Source: Heterobasidion occidentale
Lineage: Eukaryota; Basidiomycota; Agaricomycetes; Russulales; Bondarzewiaceae
NCBI GenBank assembly: GCA_039111635.1
Contig: JBCAQO010000003.1
Coordinates: 2,542,001-2,606,000 of the forward strand
Reading direction: 5' to 3'
DNA length: 64,000 nt
Shown here: positions 15,463 to 27,946 of the stretch, one piece after another
Layout: each line of letters starts with the position of its first letter
Numbering within the stretch: the first letter of the stretch is position 1
The notes under the pieces: model-generated
Seen by the model: the letters and a program-made list of their open reading frames with translations, nothing else
The model's database searches: none
Told to the model about the DNA's origin: nothing
Program-made: the position numbers and the translations under genes

Positions 15463-15687
15463 TGTGAAGGCTCTCGTGGAACGTCCGAGGCCATCTATGC
15501 CGAAGGGTGGCATTTATCCGTCATATTGACGCCCTTGGTTAGAGCGATCAATACCAGTTTCACGAATGCATGACGTGATTCAAGTATATGGCGCGGATTC
15601 GTGGATTCGGACATAAGATTGAGCAAATGACCGAGGATCGAGCATTGAGATCTTGAGACGCAACGTTCAAATGCCGAACATTGAAGT

Positions 15688-17176
15688 CTACTTCCTTTTC
15701 TCGTGATAAAAATTGAGGAAGGCGGCTTTATCCTCCCACCCCATCCCAACCCTTTTGAGCTTCCCCAATTGTGCTATGAGTGCCCCACAGGCGGAAGAAA
15801 GCGGATCACGACCGAAGTCCCCTGATGTGACCTCATTGACGAGAAAAGACGGAGAACTGGGAGATTCCGACATCGCCAAGAGACGAACGGACGCAGTTAG
15901 TGGCTTTGGAGCAGTCGCTAGCTCGAAAAGGTGCGGAAGTGGGTTAGACGACGTAGGTATTGAGTGAGATGGGGTTGGTGAGAATGCAGTGGGAGGGTCG
16001 TATCTTATGAGGACAGTATATGAGCTCTTTCAGAATACCACGGCTATCGGCGACATACCTGATGCACATGACGAATACCTTGTACCTTTTTATTGGAACA
16101 TTCCTGTCTGTGAATATTTCGGCAAACCTGAGTAGCCCACGGCCGTTGCTGGTCGTACATTCCGGAAACACTACGATCGGTCGATCAACCGTCTTTCGAA
16201 GCTCCTCAAGACTGCTGGCTTCGGCAGCACTATCAAGTAGAGGAACCTGTCCGGTAGCACAGATGATGGAGAGCAACGACACGCGACGGAATCCGGTGAT
16301 TGGTATAGGCGTATTGGCCGACCTTGTCGAAGTCGAGTGAATAGCAGCTGAACCAGTGCCCGTTCGTCTGCCTGGGGTCTTCGCGACCGGCGTCGATTCT
16401 CGCGAGGCCGGGAGCGGAGTGATTTGTGAGCTGACTGGAAGGACGAAGACAGGATTGAATCTGATTATGAGATAGAGCAAGCAAGCATAAGTTTGACGCC
16501 GAAATTAGTGGCAGATATGAAGCAAGCACACCGGAAAGCTAACCATAGGATCTCTGTCCACGAGACCCAGTTTGACACGATAAGATCTCCTGCTCGAGGT
16601 GTCCAACTTTCCTCGGTCTTCCCGACACGCCTGAATCGACGAGCATAGGATCATAGAGAGCCGTGGGTGGGTGAAAAGACGCACCCGCGTTTCCTTGTCA
16701 CGGTTTCTACTGGGATCCACAAGAACCCTAAGATGAAAAGAGCGAATCGACAAAGTATCGCAGTGAAGACATAGGTCACGGCTCTATGAAGAGGAGGGAT
16801 TGGAAGCTGATGGTAGGTTTTCTGCATTTGAATCCTGAGCATCACAATGATGACATCTACTCACAAGTATCGAACAGATACCTTCCACTAGGACTGCATA
16901 CAGACCAGCAAGAACGATGACTATTCCGGTTCGGAGAGCACCAAGCAGATATCTGAGGGGAAGAGTGATATTCAAAACGACATTAGAGTCCGATGGAGGG
17001 AGGGGTGTCAGAAATGGCTGTGGGGAAGAGTCAGAAAGTGAAATCTATTACATGTGCTCATGATGCTATACCTGTATACCAGTGCCAGGATCCTACAAGA
17101 TATTCCGGTTGCGTGAGCATGACGTCCGTGTAATCTAGCCATTTCGACATACCCGAAACGCAGAGTACTTTTCCAT
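15688..17176 (-). CDS. Membrane acyltransferase, LOA1/VPS66-like
   Basis: Member of the PlsC-type glycerolipid acyltransferases, closest by motif to yeast Loa1/Vps66, a lysophosphatidic acid acyltransferase of ER and lipid droplets. The start (17176) reads MEKYSAFR, joined through small exons to PFLTPLPPSDSNVVLNITLP. Hydrophobic stretches follow: RYLLGALRTGIVIVLAGLYA and, after an intron, AVTYVFTAILCRFALFILGF. The lipid-binding block RPIVVFPECTTSNGRGLLRF is the clearest mark; it has ECT where many relatives have EGT. The C-terminus, LGKLKRVGMGWEDKAAFLNF, is also typical. A classical HX4D box was not located with confidence and may fall across an intron. At least six introns. Confidence 0.75.
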
Positions 17177-17337
17177 GTTCAAGTCCGTTTTGAAGAGACA
17201 AAGCTGACGTGCCTTGAGCTGCTGAGCAGGTGATACTCTGTGATACTGCGTGATATCACGTGTGCGCATTGACACGTAGCATTAGTCATTACATCATCGG
17301 TAGACGAGCAACGGAGCGCAGCGAGCGCTGCATCCCC

Positions 17338-19142
17338 ATGTCTCTCCTTGCCCTCCGTGTCGAATTACCGTCATATTCTCACTCGTTTCAGATATCTGTT
17401 CCAGTCGCCTCCACTGTGCTTGACGTCAAGCAGGCGATTTTCAAGTCATGTGCAGGCTCCCCCCGTATTGAGGGACAGCGGATCGTGTGGCGGGGTCGTT
17501 TCCTCGGCGATGCAGAGAAAGTAGCAGATATTTGGAAGGTGCGTCGTGGACATACTTATGCTCCGCGGGAGGGTCAAGCTGGAACCATGAAATTTATGTT
17601 CACTCTAGTCAGAGGACGATGCACCGGTCGTACATCTTGCTGTTCACCCATCGGCATGGACGACGGCCCCCCCGGAAGTATCTCCGCCCTCTCCAACACC
17701 AACACAACCTCGGCCGTCATCGTCTGTGCCGGGAATCCAAGGGGCTCAGTCGACCCGTACATCCCCCGTTTCCAACACGCGCCACACTGTCGCCGAACCT
17801 GTCGCATATATGAATTGGGGCCCGATACACCCCCCACCGCCTTCCGTTCGTCCACTAGCATTCATCGCCTTCCGACACCAGAACGCCCTTCTCGCATTGA
17901 CGCATCAACCTCTTCTTGCTCCAACCTCGCTGGATGATCTCGAGATAACGCGCCAATTAGCTGAGAACACCGTTGCAAGGCGGGGTTGGTCCTGGCCAGA
18001 AATTCTGAATGAAGAATTCCCTGCTGCCCAAGACGAGAGTGCCGGTATCAAGTACGAGAAGATCACCATCGAGTGCGTAGCTCGTCGACTCCTCTCCCCA
18101 AGTCATCAATTGATGAGCTGCATATAGCGGGCACGAATACTTGTCATTGATCGGCGGCTCGGGCCCACCTACACCCCTCCAAGCCCATGCCCTTAAAGTC
18201 ATCTCATATACATTCCCTCTACTCTCGATACCATCGCCCATAGCTACATCGTATGTTGCCCCCGTGTCGTCACAAACCTTCCCTCTGCGGCCGCCGCGTG
18301 GCTTTGATGCGATGATCATAGATCAAGACATCGCCCGGGGGCGCCAACAGCATCTTGAGCAGCGCGGCCAGCTCGAAATCCCTGCTTTGCCCCTTCGCGA
18401 CCTCGTGATTCCTCTCTTCCTGCTCGTCGTCCGGACAGTCTTCCTCCTATATTTCTTCTCGCCGATCGAGAAGCCCGTGTTCGGCATTCTCATCGGCGCG
18501 TGGATGTTTTATGAGGCGTGGAACGCTATTCGCGCAGCCATCGTGGAGGCAGCGCATGACGATGGGGCTAACGCTGCTGCGCCCCGTGAGGGAGGTGCAG
18601 CAGGACCTGCGCACAACGGGGATGCGAACGCGGATAACGCTAACAATGGTAACGGAAACGGAAACGCACGAGCGCCAGCGGTGCTCCAGGGGCCGCGGGC
18701 GGGAACACCCAGTGGGGCGCGACAGCGGAGTCAAGGCGACGCGGTCATCGAATCTGTGGCAAGTCTGAATCTACGGGCGGAGAACGACGCGCTGGAAGGA
18801 CGTCCCTCCCAGCGAGCAGCGCCGACGGCAGGCCATCGCTTGAAGACATTCGTTCAGCTGCTTGTGCTGACCGTGCACCCGGCCGTGTGGGACCGGAGGC
18901 GCGTCGCGATGCGGCAGCGGGAGGGGCGTGTGCGGGCCGAGGCGAACGCACGGGAGCCGCCGAGGGAAGAACAGCTTGCGACCGAGAACGCCGACAGTGA
19001 AGGAGGGGTTTCGCGGGCTGCGGAACGGGAGAGGGTCGAGAGGGCAAGGTCGGAGATGGTTGCGGTGCATGAGCGGAGGCCCGGGTGGGTGAAAGAGTAT
19101 ATTGAAAGAGTCCGAAGGGCAGAATGGGTGGACGATACATGA
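17338..19142 (+). CDS. Ubiquitin-like-domain membrane protein (HERP/Usa1-like candidate)
   Basis: Exons 17338-17538, 17609-18072 and 18128-19142 give 559 residues. Residues ~1-70 form a ubiquitin-like fold candidate: VELPSYSHSFQISVPVASTV, then LDVKQAIF and the RIVWRGRFLGD turn where ubiquitin has its LIFAGK strand. A Pro/Ser/Thr-rich linker follows. Two adjacent hydrophobic segments occur near residue 320: PLRDLVIPLFLLVVRTVFLL and FGILIGAWMFYEAW. The C-terminal ~200 residues are Asn/Ala/Arg-rich and charged. This order (UBL, long linker, membrane hairpin) resembles HERP/Usa1 proteins that scaffold ER-associated degradation. That assignment is inference from architecture; I see no diagnostic HERP motif. 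The gene starts about 160 bp from the acyltransferase start, head-to-head. Confidence 0.65.
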
Positions 19143-19464
19143 TCCTCGTTTGTGACTGGTCTGTTTCGTATCGCTTGCTTTCGATTCTTGTGTATTATAC
19201 GTACGCCTTTGTGTTCTGAGCTGTGGTGGACTTGCTTGATCGGGGATGGAAGGCAATCTTATCTTATCGGACGGCGATGTCCACGTTGCTGTGCACTGGC
19301 CATTGTTCCGTTGTTTCTGGGATCTCTTTGGGCTCAAGGCTTTCGTTCTCTATAAGTATCAACTTCTTTGGCGTCGGCGTCCTCTCAGAATATTCACCGT
19401 CTATCCTGCATCTACCGCCTGTATCCCACGAGGCACTCGCTTTTCGCCTGAACCGCCCGCCCGT

Positions 19465-20995
19465 ATGTCGACGTTTCACGAACTGGTCGCCGACCTCACA
19501 AGGGACGCAGAACGCGCTCAGCCCAAGGACGCACTCCAGTTCTGCGCATCCTGGTTTCAATCGCGGCTTGAGGAGCAGCGGACCCGAATTCGTGATGTGC
19601 TCTCCCGCCGTCCGTCGTTGGTGGCGTCGTTGCCCGCAGACATCTTTGTAGACACACCGCACATAGCATCCAGTATACCGTCTACCTCTTCGAACTTCAC
19701 AGATCCTTTCTACGGCGGGCCGCGTGCTTCTCTAGATGATTTGTACAGTGGCGGTCCGTTCACCAATCCCCCTCATCTGGGCGATGGCATCGCGCCCTCC
19801 GCCAGCCCTGTTCAACGACCTACTTTCCGCTTTAACACGAATGATTCACCTTCAGACCCCCTTGACCGAAACTCTTTCAATCATACCACGCCCGGCCCGT
19901 CGCCGGCTCCCAACATGCTCGCTCCTTATCCCCCCGCCGCTAGCCACGGTATATATGACAGGCGCTCGTCGATTAGCGCCGAACCGATATTGGTGGACCA
20001 AGAAAGCGACGTCCCTCTTCCGGTATACCCTAAGACTGAAGATCAACTGCAGCGCATCAGGGCCTACATCGCCCCCGACAACTTCATCTTCCGGGATCTG
20101 GATGAGGAGCAGCTGTCGGGTGTCCTGAACGCCATGAAGGAAACGCACGTCAAGGCGGGGACCGTGGTCATCCGCCAGGGCGACCAGGGCGATTACTTCT
20201 ATGTGGTAGAGTCCGGGCTGTTGCACTGTTTCATTGCGGACAGCGCTGGGTATCGCTCGGAGCGTGATGGTCACATAGATCATAGTGGATCGGTGGGCGC
20301 ACTGCTCGACAGCGCGGCCTTCCACCCCAATTTCGGAAAACTGGTGCAGAAATGCGAACCGGGGAGCTCGTTTGGCGAGCTCGCGCTCATGTACGGCCAC
20401 CCACGCGCGGCCTCCGTTGTGGCCATCCAGGACTCCACATTGTGGTCCCTCGACCGCATCACGTTCCGCACGATCATACTCAAGGCCGCGCACCGTCGTC
20501 GGACGCTGTACGAGCATTTCCTCTCCGGTGTTCCTCTGCTCACCTCGTTATCGGCAACGGAGCGCAGCAAAGTCGCCGACGCGCTGGTGAGCAAGGTGTA
20601 CCAGGACGGAGAAGCCGTGGTCAAGGAGGGGGATATAGGCGACACGTTCTTCTTCATCGAGGAGGGCCAGGCGACGGTGACGAAGTTGAAGGAAGGCGAA
20701 GAGATAGTCGTCGGTGACTTGAGCCGGGGCGATTATTTCGGAGGTCGGGACGCCCTTCTGCTTTCGTTGTGTCTGCGTCTGATTTGACGTCTTCTGTTTT
20801 ATTACAGAACTTTCTCTCCTCAAGCTTGAGCCGCGAGCGGCGACGGTGAGCGCTGTGCGCCGCCCTCTCGACTCGAATGTACCAAAATTGAAGGTCGCGG
20901 CGCTGGATGCGCAAGCATTCACGCGGTTGTTGGGGCCGCTGAGGGAGCTCATGGAGCGGAACGTAGGCAGTTATAGAAACTATCAGATGCGCTAG
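19465..20995 (+). CDS. cAMP-dependent protein kinase regulatory subunit
   Basis: Cytosolic inhibitor of PKA that releases the catalytic subunits on binding cAMP. Exons 19465-20743 and 20808-20995 give 488 residues. The N-terminus (FHELVADLTRDAERAQPKDA) matches the dimerisation/docking helices. A long Ser/Pro-rich linker leads to the inhibitor site DRRSSISAEPI (RRxS, a phosphorylatable pseudosubstrate-like site). Two cyclic-nucleotide-binding domains follow, each with its phosphate-binding cassette: SSFGELALMYGHPRAASV and, split by the only intron, FGELSLLKLEPRAATV. The Glu and Arg needed for cAMP are present in both. Domain A carries the fungal insertion (about 30 residues) before the cassette. 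Equivalent to yeast BCY1. Confidence 0.95.
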
Positions 20996-21499
20996 GTGTT
21001 GGCCGCGTATTTCTTGTCGTGGTTGTTGTCTTGTTGTACTGTCTGTTGGACGTGTAAGTGGTGAATGGTACTATTGTGTGTTGAGCATGTGAAAGGGAGA
21101 CGATCTAATCTAATCTTTGCAGAGGGCCGGGATGACGTTTGCAAGGATCAGGTTAGTGCGTCGAAGCTCCACCTGTCCTCTGCAATACACTCTCCGTCGT
21201 TGCGATGTCAACAACAGCTGCCCGTCATTATGTTTATCCTTCCAACCGAACTCAAACTCGCCGGCCTTTGTGGAGTGGGAATTCCTTTCTTCCGACTTTT
21301 GTCCTCCCGACCGACCCATCCTCTTCTTCATCCGCTCACCACCATCCTCTTAGTCCATCACCCTGGCCATCGTGATACCCGCACGCACAGTGGCCGTCCC
21401 TATCCACCTTGACTGAATCCTCCCGCCCAAATCAACGCGAAACCCGACTCAGTCCCCCACACTCTTTACTTTTCTTTCCATATTGTTTGCCTAGACAAA
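20996..21499. other. Intergenic spacer
   Basis: About 500 bp between two plus-strand genes. No coding signal was found. The 3' part is pyrimidine-rich just before the ATG at 21500, as in other promoters or 5' UTRs here. Confidence 0.4.
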
Positions 21500-23141
21500 A
21501 TGGATGCATTGGACCGTGTGCGTCACCGCGGTATCGCTGAGAGGCGGGGCCTTATCGGTGGTCGTAAGTCCGTTGGTTCTCTCAGCACTCGCTTGGAATT
21601 GACGAGAGTGCGTTGACAGTGGTGTCTGATGTCCTGTGAGCACCATCTCTCAGATCTTCGAACGCAATGCCACAGTATACTCATCTTTGTGTAGCGGAGG
21701 TAGCTCTCCAACAAGCACCGACGGCGGCCTTATTGGCAGCGCCATAGGCGGACTCACCAGCGCCCTCTCACCTATATTATCGCCCGCGTCCGAAACTTTG
21801 TCCTCATCTCGGACTCCTACAGTCACTCTAATTTCTCGTTCTGTTTCTTCTTCTAGCTCAAGTACATCAGCTCCTGCCACGTCCGCTACCACAACCCTGC
21901 TGTCCACGTCAAAGTCCTCGTCCTTGCTATCCTCATCGTTGTCTACGTCGTCGTAAGTCATTCCTCGCCTGTGTCTGTTTTTCTAAGTCTGTGTGTCCGA
22001 TATCTTTCTCCCCCTTCTTTTTGCTTTTGATGGCCATAGTCATGTCACAACTTCACTAAGCAGCACGGCTTCTATCAGTAGTAGCGTACTTTCTACATCG
22101 TCCGCAACGCCCACTTCGTCCGCGACACCCGAGACGACTCCGCCACCCACCAGCTCTGTTCAGTATTCGGCCTATGTTACAAGCTCTGGTGGCGGTGCCA
22201 TCACTATTACCTCCATAGTGAACATCCAGTCTGCGGCCACCCCGATAAAGACGTCAGCACCTGTGGCATTCTTGCAAAACAAGCCTCTCGAAGCGGGCGT
22301 GTTCACCGTCGTCGGCATCGTGGCCCTGGTCATCCTCATCGTCGTCGCAACTTTTGCACTTCGCAAGCGCCGCCGCCATCGCCTTGACATGGAGTACGCC
22401 GAGGCCGTCTCCTTTGACCCGAGCGCGAACCGCTACACCGACGAGAAAGGCGGCGATTTTCATCCTCAGGACAACTGGTTGCGCCGCAGTGCCAGCAGCT
22501 CATCCAGCAGCTCGGGCTCGCACGGCGGCGTGCAGCCTATGCAGCCGGTATATGCGCCTGGTCCGGGTATCGTGCGCGACAATCTGTACGCATCCAACAT
22601 GGGGTATACTCAACAAGCACAAGGCTTCGCGAACCCATCGTATCCGGTCGCAGGTCAAGTGCAGGGCTATAGTTCGAACGTGCAGGCTTCTCAGTACCAG
22701 ATCCCGCCGCGCTCCCCTTACCCGGTTTACGATCCCGCTCGCTCTCCCCCGCCGATGGCTACCGAATACCCTGCATTCGGCGATCGTGGCGCACCCACCA
22801 TTCCTCAGTTGAACATCATATCGGCTACCCCTTACTCCGGCACAGGCGTGTTATCTGGCAGCGACGACCTCGACCAGCCGCTCCCGATGCCCAATTTCAC
22901 TCCTCCGTCCGCAACCGCCGCAGCTGGAGCCCCTCCGCGCGTGCTGAACACGTCGTCGACGGACGGCAAGGAGGCATTGGCCAAGGACAAAGGCAGCTCA
23001 CACTCCCGCGTGCCGGATCCCACTTTGCCTCAGCTTCCGCAATCGCCTGTGCTGCCGGCCAGCTTTGGAGAGGTCGACGGTAAGGCGGATAGTGCCGGAG
23101 ATTCTGCGCTTCCTTATACTCTGAAGGTTCGTCGTGTGTGA
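21500..23141 (+). CDS. Ser/Thr-rich single-pass membrane protein
   Basis: Four exons fit: 21500-21563, a 16-nt micro-exon 21620-21635, 21695-21952 and 22040-23141, giving 479 residues. The outer part is a long Ser/Thr/Pro-rich, probably O-mannosylated region. It is followed by one strong membrane helix, AGVFTVVGIVALVILIVVAT, with a basic stop-transfer (RKRRRHR), and a cytoplasmic tail rich in Pro, Tyr, Ser and Gln. No clear signal peptide is seen at the predicted start, so the first exon may be wrong. The layout resembles fungal wall-stress sensors or Mid2/Axl2-type proteins, but there is no WSC or other named domain, so function is unassigned. Confidence 0.7.
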
Positions 23142-23765
23142 GCCTTTTTCAACTACGGTATTGACGCAGATACCCCAAAACAGGTGGCTAACGAGTGATC
23201 GCGTTGCCTTTATCTTAAACAACTGCCTACTTCCTCACATCATCCGAGCCGAGCTGTATACCCCGCCAATGCCGCAGTCGACGCACCCCTTCACCCTTTA
23301 CCCACCTGCATCCCGTTGGCCACCCTTTTCTAACATTGACGACGTTATTTGACCCTGACCTTGATTGTCCGCTCGAGCACATAATGCGCTGTGGTTCGCG
23401 CGAGCCTGCTGGTCAGCGCGTGCGCCCAGGCGCCCTGTGACTGAACCGTTCTGATTTCTGACGAGTTGAGCATTACTCGACCCACGGAGAGGGCTGTCGT
23501 AGAACTTGATTCTGGCGGATAATCCAATCAATGTATCTTTAGCACTATTCCCCGTCGCTCCCTATTTTTCTAATTCTGTTTCGGCATGCACACACCCATG
23601 CCCTAGCCTGTTATTTTTACATCTCTTTTCTTCAGCATCGCGACGTTGTAAACTTTTCATGACATGCAGAGCAGTGCTCTAGTTCTTATACCAATATCCG
23701 GGTTGATGCGCATAAGGCATCGTGATTTGCAAGAAGATCGGATCGCACAAGATCCACTCTAATTA
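23142..23765. other. Convergent 3' spacer
   Basis: About 620 bp between the ends of two convergent genes. No gene or repeat was recognised. It probably contains both 3' UTRs. Confidence 0.4.
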
Positions 23766-26327
23766 CTACTCTTCTACTGCTTCCTTGACCTTCCCTGCGT
23801 CTTCGTCGTGCTCTGGCACTTCCTCCGTCTTATCCCCCAGAGCCCTCGTCTTCGTGCGCCACTCACGCCGCTCGAGATACCACACGAGCAACGTCGCGGC
23901 CAGCGTCGCAGCGCACACCGCAATCATGGCGATCATCCCCTTGCGGAACCGCGGCGCGTCGGTTGCGGGGTAAAAGACAAGCGGCCACCAGGCGTTGATC
24001 ACGTTGTTCCACATGCTGGAGATACCGGACACGGATTGTATGGGTTTGACCGCGATAGCGTCGAAATGTTAGCAAATGGGGTGGCGAGCGATATTAGCAA
24101 ATGGGACGCACTTCATAGATGCGAGCACGATGGCACGTTCCTGGTCGTCATCAGCACATATCTGGTTCGCCCAGCTGCGAGTGATAATAAGGAAGTCCGA
24201 GTTAGTCCGAGCCTTACCTGCCAACAACGTTGATGCTGTGAGCGACTCACGCAAATGTCGTCGCCTGTCCCGCATATGACGCCCCTGCGATATCTGTCGG
24301 CACTCGGGTGAGACGGAGAGTGCAAGTGACGTGCGCGAGAACGAATGCGCGTACAGTATGCAAAGAACTTGAGTCCCGTGGGGCTGCTCCATACGAGGAT
24401 GCATATGGCCGCGATCGTACATGCTATAGACATGTAGACCAGGACAGGCCAGCGGGCTTGCGAGCGATCTGTCCACGTCGCACATACGAGCGTCGAGGCG
24501 ATGCCAAAGGCAGTCACACCCGATGGGTAGTAGTCTGCGAGCGATTGAGCGCCCGAGGGTCAATAAAGATCACAGAGGACAGTGTTTACCGATCTGCTCG
24601 ACGGTGTACCCGCCGATGGCTTTGAGCCATTGGCCCATGAGATTGTTCGAGCCGAAGCTTTCCGTCTCTCCCGATATCATGAACTGATAAAGATCGCAAA
24701 CCGTTAGCCGTCGTCCTTGCGACAACCTAAAGGAGGTAGAGAAGATGAAAAAGGACGAACAAGCAGGCTACAGGCATACCACCTCCACCGGCTCAGCACG
24801 CGTCGGAATAAATTCCACGACACGGGCGATGTACCGTGTCTGAGTCAAGGCGGTCGGACGAGAGCAAGCGTTCCTACAGGGACCAGACACTTATCGTATG
24901 CGAGTCACGCACTGAGAGGAATGATGAGACTGTACTGTACCTCTTCGGAGAGATAAAAAGCCTTCGTGGTGGCAGGGACATCTGGAAAGATGAGAAACCC
25001 ATACAGCGCAATAGGAAGTGTGATGGCGCCGTCGACGATGAACCTGCAGGAACCGGTCAATCCGAGCGTGGGGCGAGAACGAGCAGCAACAAAGCGTCGT
25101 GCCACTCACAGCCATCGCCAGCCACTCCGGCCTGCATTGCCATTCAGATGTCTTAGGATGAAGCAGGGGTTGGTATGCCGTCAGAGATTTGCGGCATGGG
25201 GAAATACATACCGGTATACCGCAGCTGGAGAACACCCGAGAACCTTCAACGCTCGTCAGTGTATATACCTATATATCGGGAAAATGTGTCCTGACAGTGT
25301 GCCCACGAGCCCACTGCTCGTGAATATCGCAGATCGCTTCCCGAGTTCACTAGGTTTGTACCAGCTGCGTGCGGTTCAGTACGATATGACGAAGATTGAA
25401 TAAGGAGAGAACATACGAGCCGAGAATGTAGTGTGTGCCGACGAACGTCGATGACTCCGCCATCCCTTGGAGAAACCGGATGCCATAAATCTATGAAACG
25501 ATGTTTACATCCAATATCATCGCGAACACCTGGCAGACATACTTGGTGTACGTTGTGCACTGCACTGGAGCTACAAAGATGTGGGAAGAATGATCGGCTG
25601 AACAGAGTCTTATAGACGCGCGTAGACGCGTACTAACCAGAAGGTCAAGACACCCCATAGAATTTGCATGGAGGCAGCCATATCCGCGGCGGGACAATTT
25701 GCAGCATCAGATTATCTAGAAAAATGGCAACAAATAGAACGTGTCAGTATTACACACTAGACTTCTTTGGCGAGGTTCGCAGATGGGAGAATGTCTCACT
25801 CGGTATCATTCCGACTATGTAGCCGCAGGTGAAGATGGTATTAATTTGCTGGTGCATGCGAGTCAGTTCATACTCATGAGATAACAGCACACAACGTGAG
25901 GATAAAGGGTGACAAACGTTGAACTGTGTTCCGACCATGTTGAGCTCTTCTTTCATTCCGGAGACGTAGGCATTAGATACATTCGACCTGTCAAGGTCTA
26001 CAGTAAAGTCTCAGTGAGCAAGCATACCGCGTGTTTTATGACAACATATTATGGCAAGAGCGCCGGACGTGTCAGGAGCATCAGCGAGGAAGGTGGAGCA
26101 ATATATGGGGATCGTTTCAAAGCACCAGACACTTACAATTCGTGAAATACTGACGACGAGATTGTCAGTCTAACGATCGAGTGTACGTCGAAATTTCAGC
26201 GCACCATGAGGCAGCAATACGACAAGATGAACCAATCTATCTTCAACAACAGCTTCCTCTCTGTTTTAGACATTGAGCTCGTCCCCACAAATGCCTCCCG
26301 GATCTTCTGTAGTTTAGGCGGTCGCAT
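23766..26327 (-). CDS. MFS carrier, Dal5/Tna1/Liz1 (anion:cation symporter) family
   Basis: Plasma-membrane transporter of the fungal ACS family, whose members import allantoate, nicotinate, pantothenate or related acids. The proposed start (26327) reads MRPPKLQKIREAFVG, then SKTERKLLLKIDWFILSYCC, the usual N-terminus and first helix. ELNMVGTQFN, QINTIFTCGYIVGMIPS, FLQGMAESSTFVGTHYILGS with WYKPSELGKRSAIFTSSGLV, and [20 protein letters not shown] with LYGFLIFPDVPATTKAFYLS follow in order. The last helix, GMIAMIAVCAATLAATLLVW, precedes an acidic C-terminal tail. At least ten small introns, so exact exons are not given. The motif set is closest to pantothenate/nicotinate-type carriers; the substrate is a guess. 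Confidence 0.85.
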
Positions 26328-27946
26328 CCTGGATGCGAAGGTTGAGTTGAGATGTGAAACTGATACAGTACCGAGATATCAGACACTGTGTTGCTTGAAG
26401 CATCAATCCGAGCTCAACGGGTCAACGGTACATGGAGCTGGAGCTGACACCAGCATCCTTCACCGACGCCCAAATGACGGGTGTATCATGTGATGGGAAA
26501 GTGCTGATTCTTATGTCAAAAGCGATGAGTCACGCGCTTTGTGCTTCTAATTGCTTGCTGGTCAAAATCTCGCGCAAGGTATAAGTCTTTTTTCGAGGTC
26601 AGCACGGGGACAACCGTATATCAGGAGGTAAGTATCAGGCCACAGAAGAACTTTCAACGTTATATAGCATCATGATCAAACGACCTCTTGGAAGCGAACG
26701 AGAGGGCATGTGCATGCGCGAAAAAGACAATGTCGGTGATAAGTAACAAAATGGGCCCGCACGACGTAAACCTCGCTGGTCCAGCGTGGCAACCTGCAGC
26801 TGAAGCCGCGGCCAAACAGAGAGACGGCACCGGGGCCCGCGCGCTTGTGGCTCTGCAGACTCGTCGAGGCTACTTGGTAGACCACACCCGGACATGTCTG
26901 GTAGGCACTCGAATGGCCTGGCATGAATAGAATGGATCGCACGAGGATGATGCTAGCGGCACGCAGTTCTCCCGTCAGAGATGGAAGAGGTGTGCAGCGC
27001 CTATCCATCCGGAGATGAGCGCTGAGCGTCCATCAAGACGCTGGCCGATGATGACGATTCGGCAGAGAAAAACGGCCGATCGGTCAATATGGCAGATGGC
27101 GCGCACGGTAACTTCCCCGATAGCGCACGACAATTTAGGTCAATTGAATCATCGCTGTATGTTCAACTGTTAAACAAGAGGCCGTGAATGTCGTGGGTGG
27201 GGTTGGAAGAGCAGCCAACATCAACAGGGAGGATGGGGTCGAGCAGCGAAATGGTTGTAATAGCATAGGCCGACGAGGACCGTAGGAACCCTGATTCTGG
27301 GGCCGGGCGGCTGACCTATCGAATCTTCTGGAACCAACATGCCATGGTCCATTCCGAGAGATTCGGTATTCTTATGAGAATGACGGAAGGAGAGAGCGCT
27401 CGTAGAGCGCCGTTTCGAAACAAAAACAATGGGGTCCCGCGAGTGCAAAAAGGGGACTTGGTAGAGATGTGGCGGTATACTGGGACTTTCAGGGGCTGGA
27501 GGCACTGGGGGGATACCGCGGCATTGAAGCGGCAGGACCGCCAGAGGCCACAAGTGACGCAATCGTGCGAAAATCTCATCGAACGCCCGATGACTCATTT
27601 CAATTGTCACCGTCCACCCTGAGTCCTCCTCCTCGTTCCCGAAAGCCTAAATCCATCCTCTCTCGAGCCGCCCCTCTCTACTGCGAAAATATATACACAC
27701 TTGGCTGGCCTGACACATATTGTCTGGATGCGATACTGCTGTTCGTGTCGCTGACGTTGGACGTTGGACGTGCACGGACACGCAGTGGGTTTCAATATTT
27801 GGAAAGTTTATGTTGGGTTGATGTCCGGGATGGTTTAGTAATCTGGAACTTGGCACCGAGATCTCCCGTCGATACAGATTCTAAACTGGTCTTTATAATG
27901 CCCTCGTGTCTTTTTTGTGCTTGTTCGTCCCTTCCCCTCAGCAGCC
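26328..27946. other. Long intergenic region without a supportable gene
   Basis: The longest gap in the window, about 1.6 kb, between two divergent genes. Short open frames on both strands show no domain, no plausible exon chain and no codon pattern like the neighbours. A TATA-like AATATATA lies at about 27688, roughly 250 bp before the YTP1-like ATG. A noncoding RNA or a fast-evolving small gene remains possible. Confidence 0.4.

Noticed and set aside
18745..19337. Two minus-strand open frames of 131 and 188 codons
   Set aside because: Both lie opposite the charged C-terminus of the ubiquitin-like membrane protein; Pro/Ser/Arg-rich with no domain or introns.
26676..27610. Minus-strand open frames of 110 and 129 codons in the long gap
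   Set aside because: No recognisable motif, no plausible splicing partners and no composition like the neighbouring genes; kept as noncoding.
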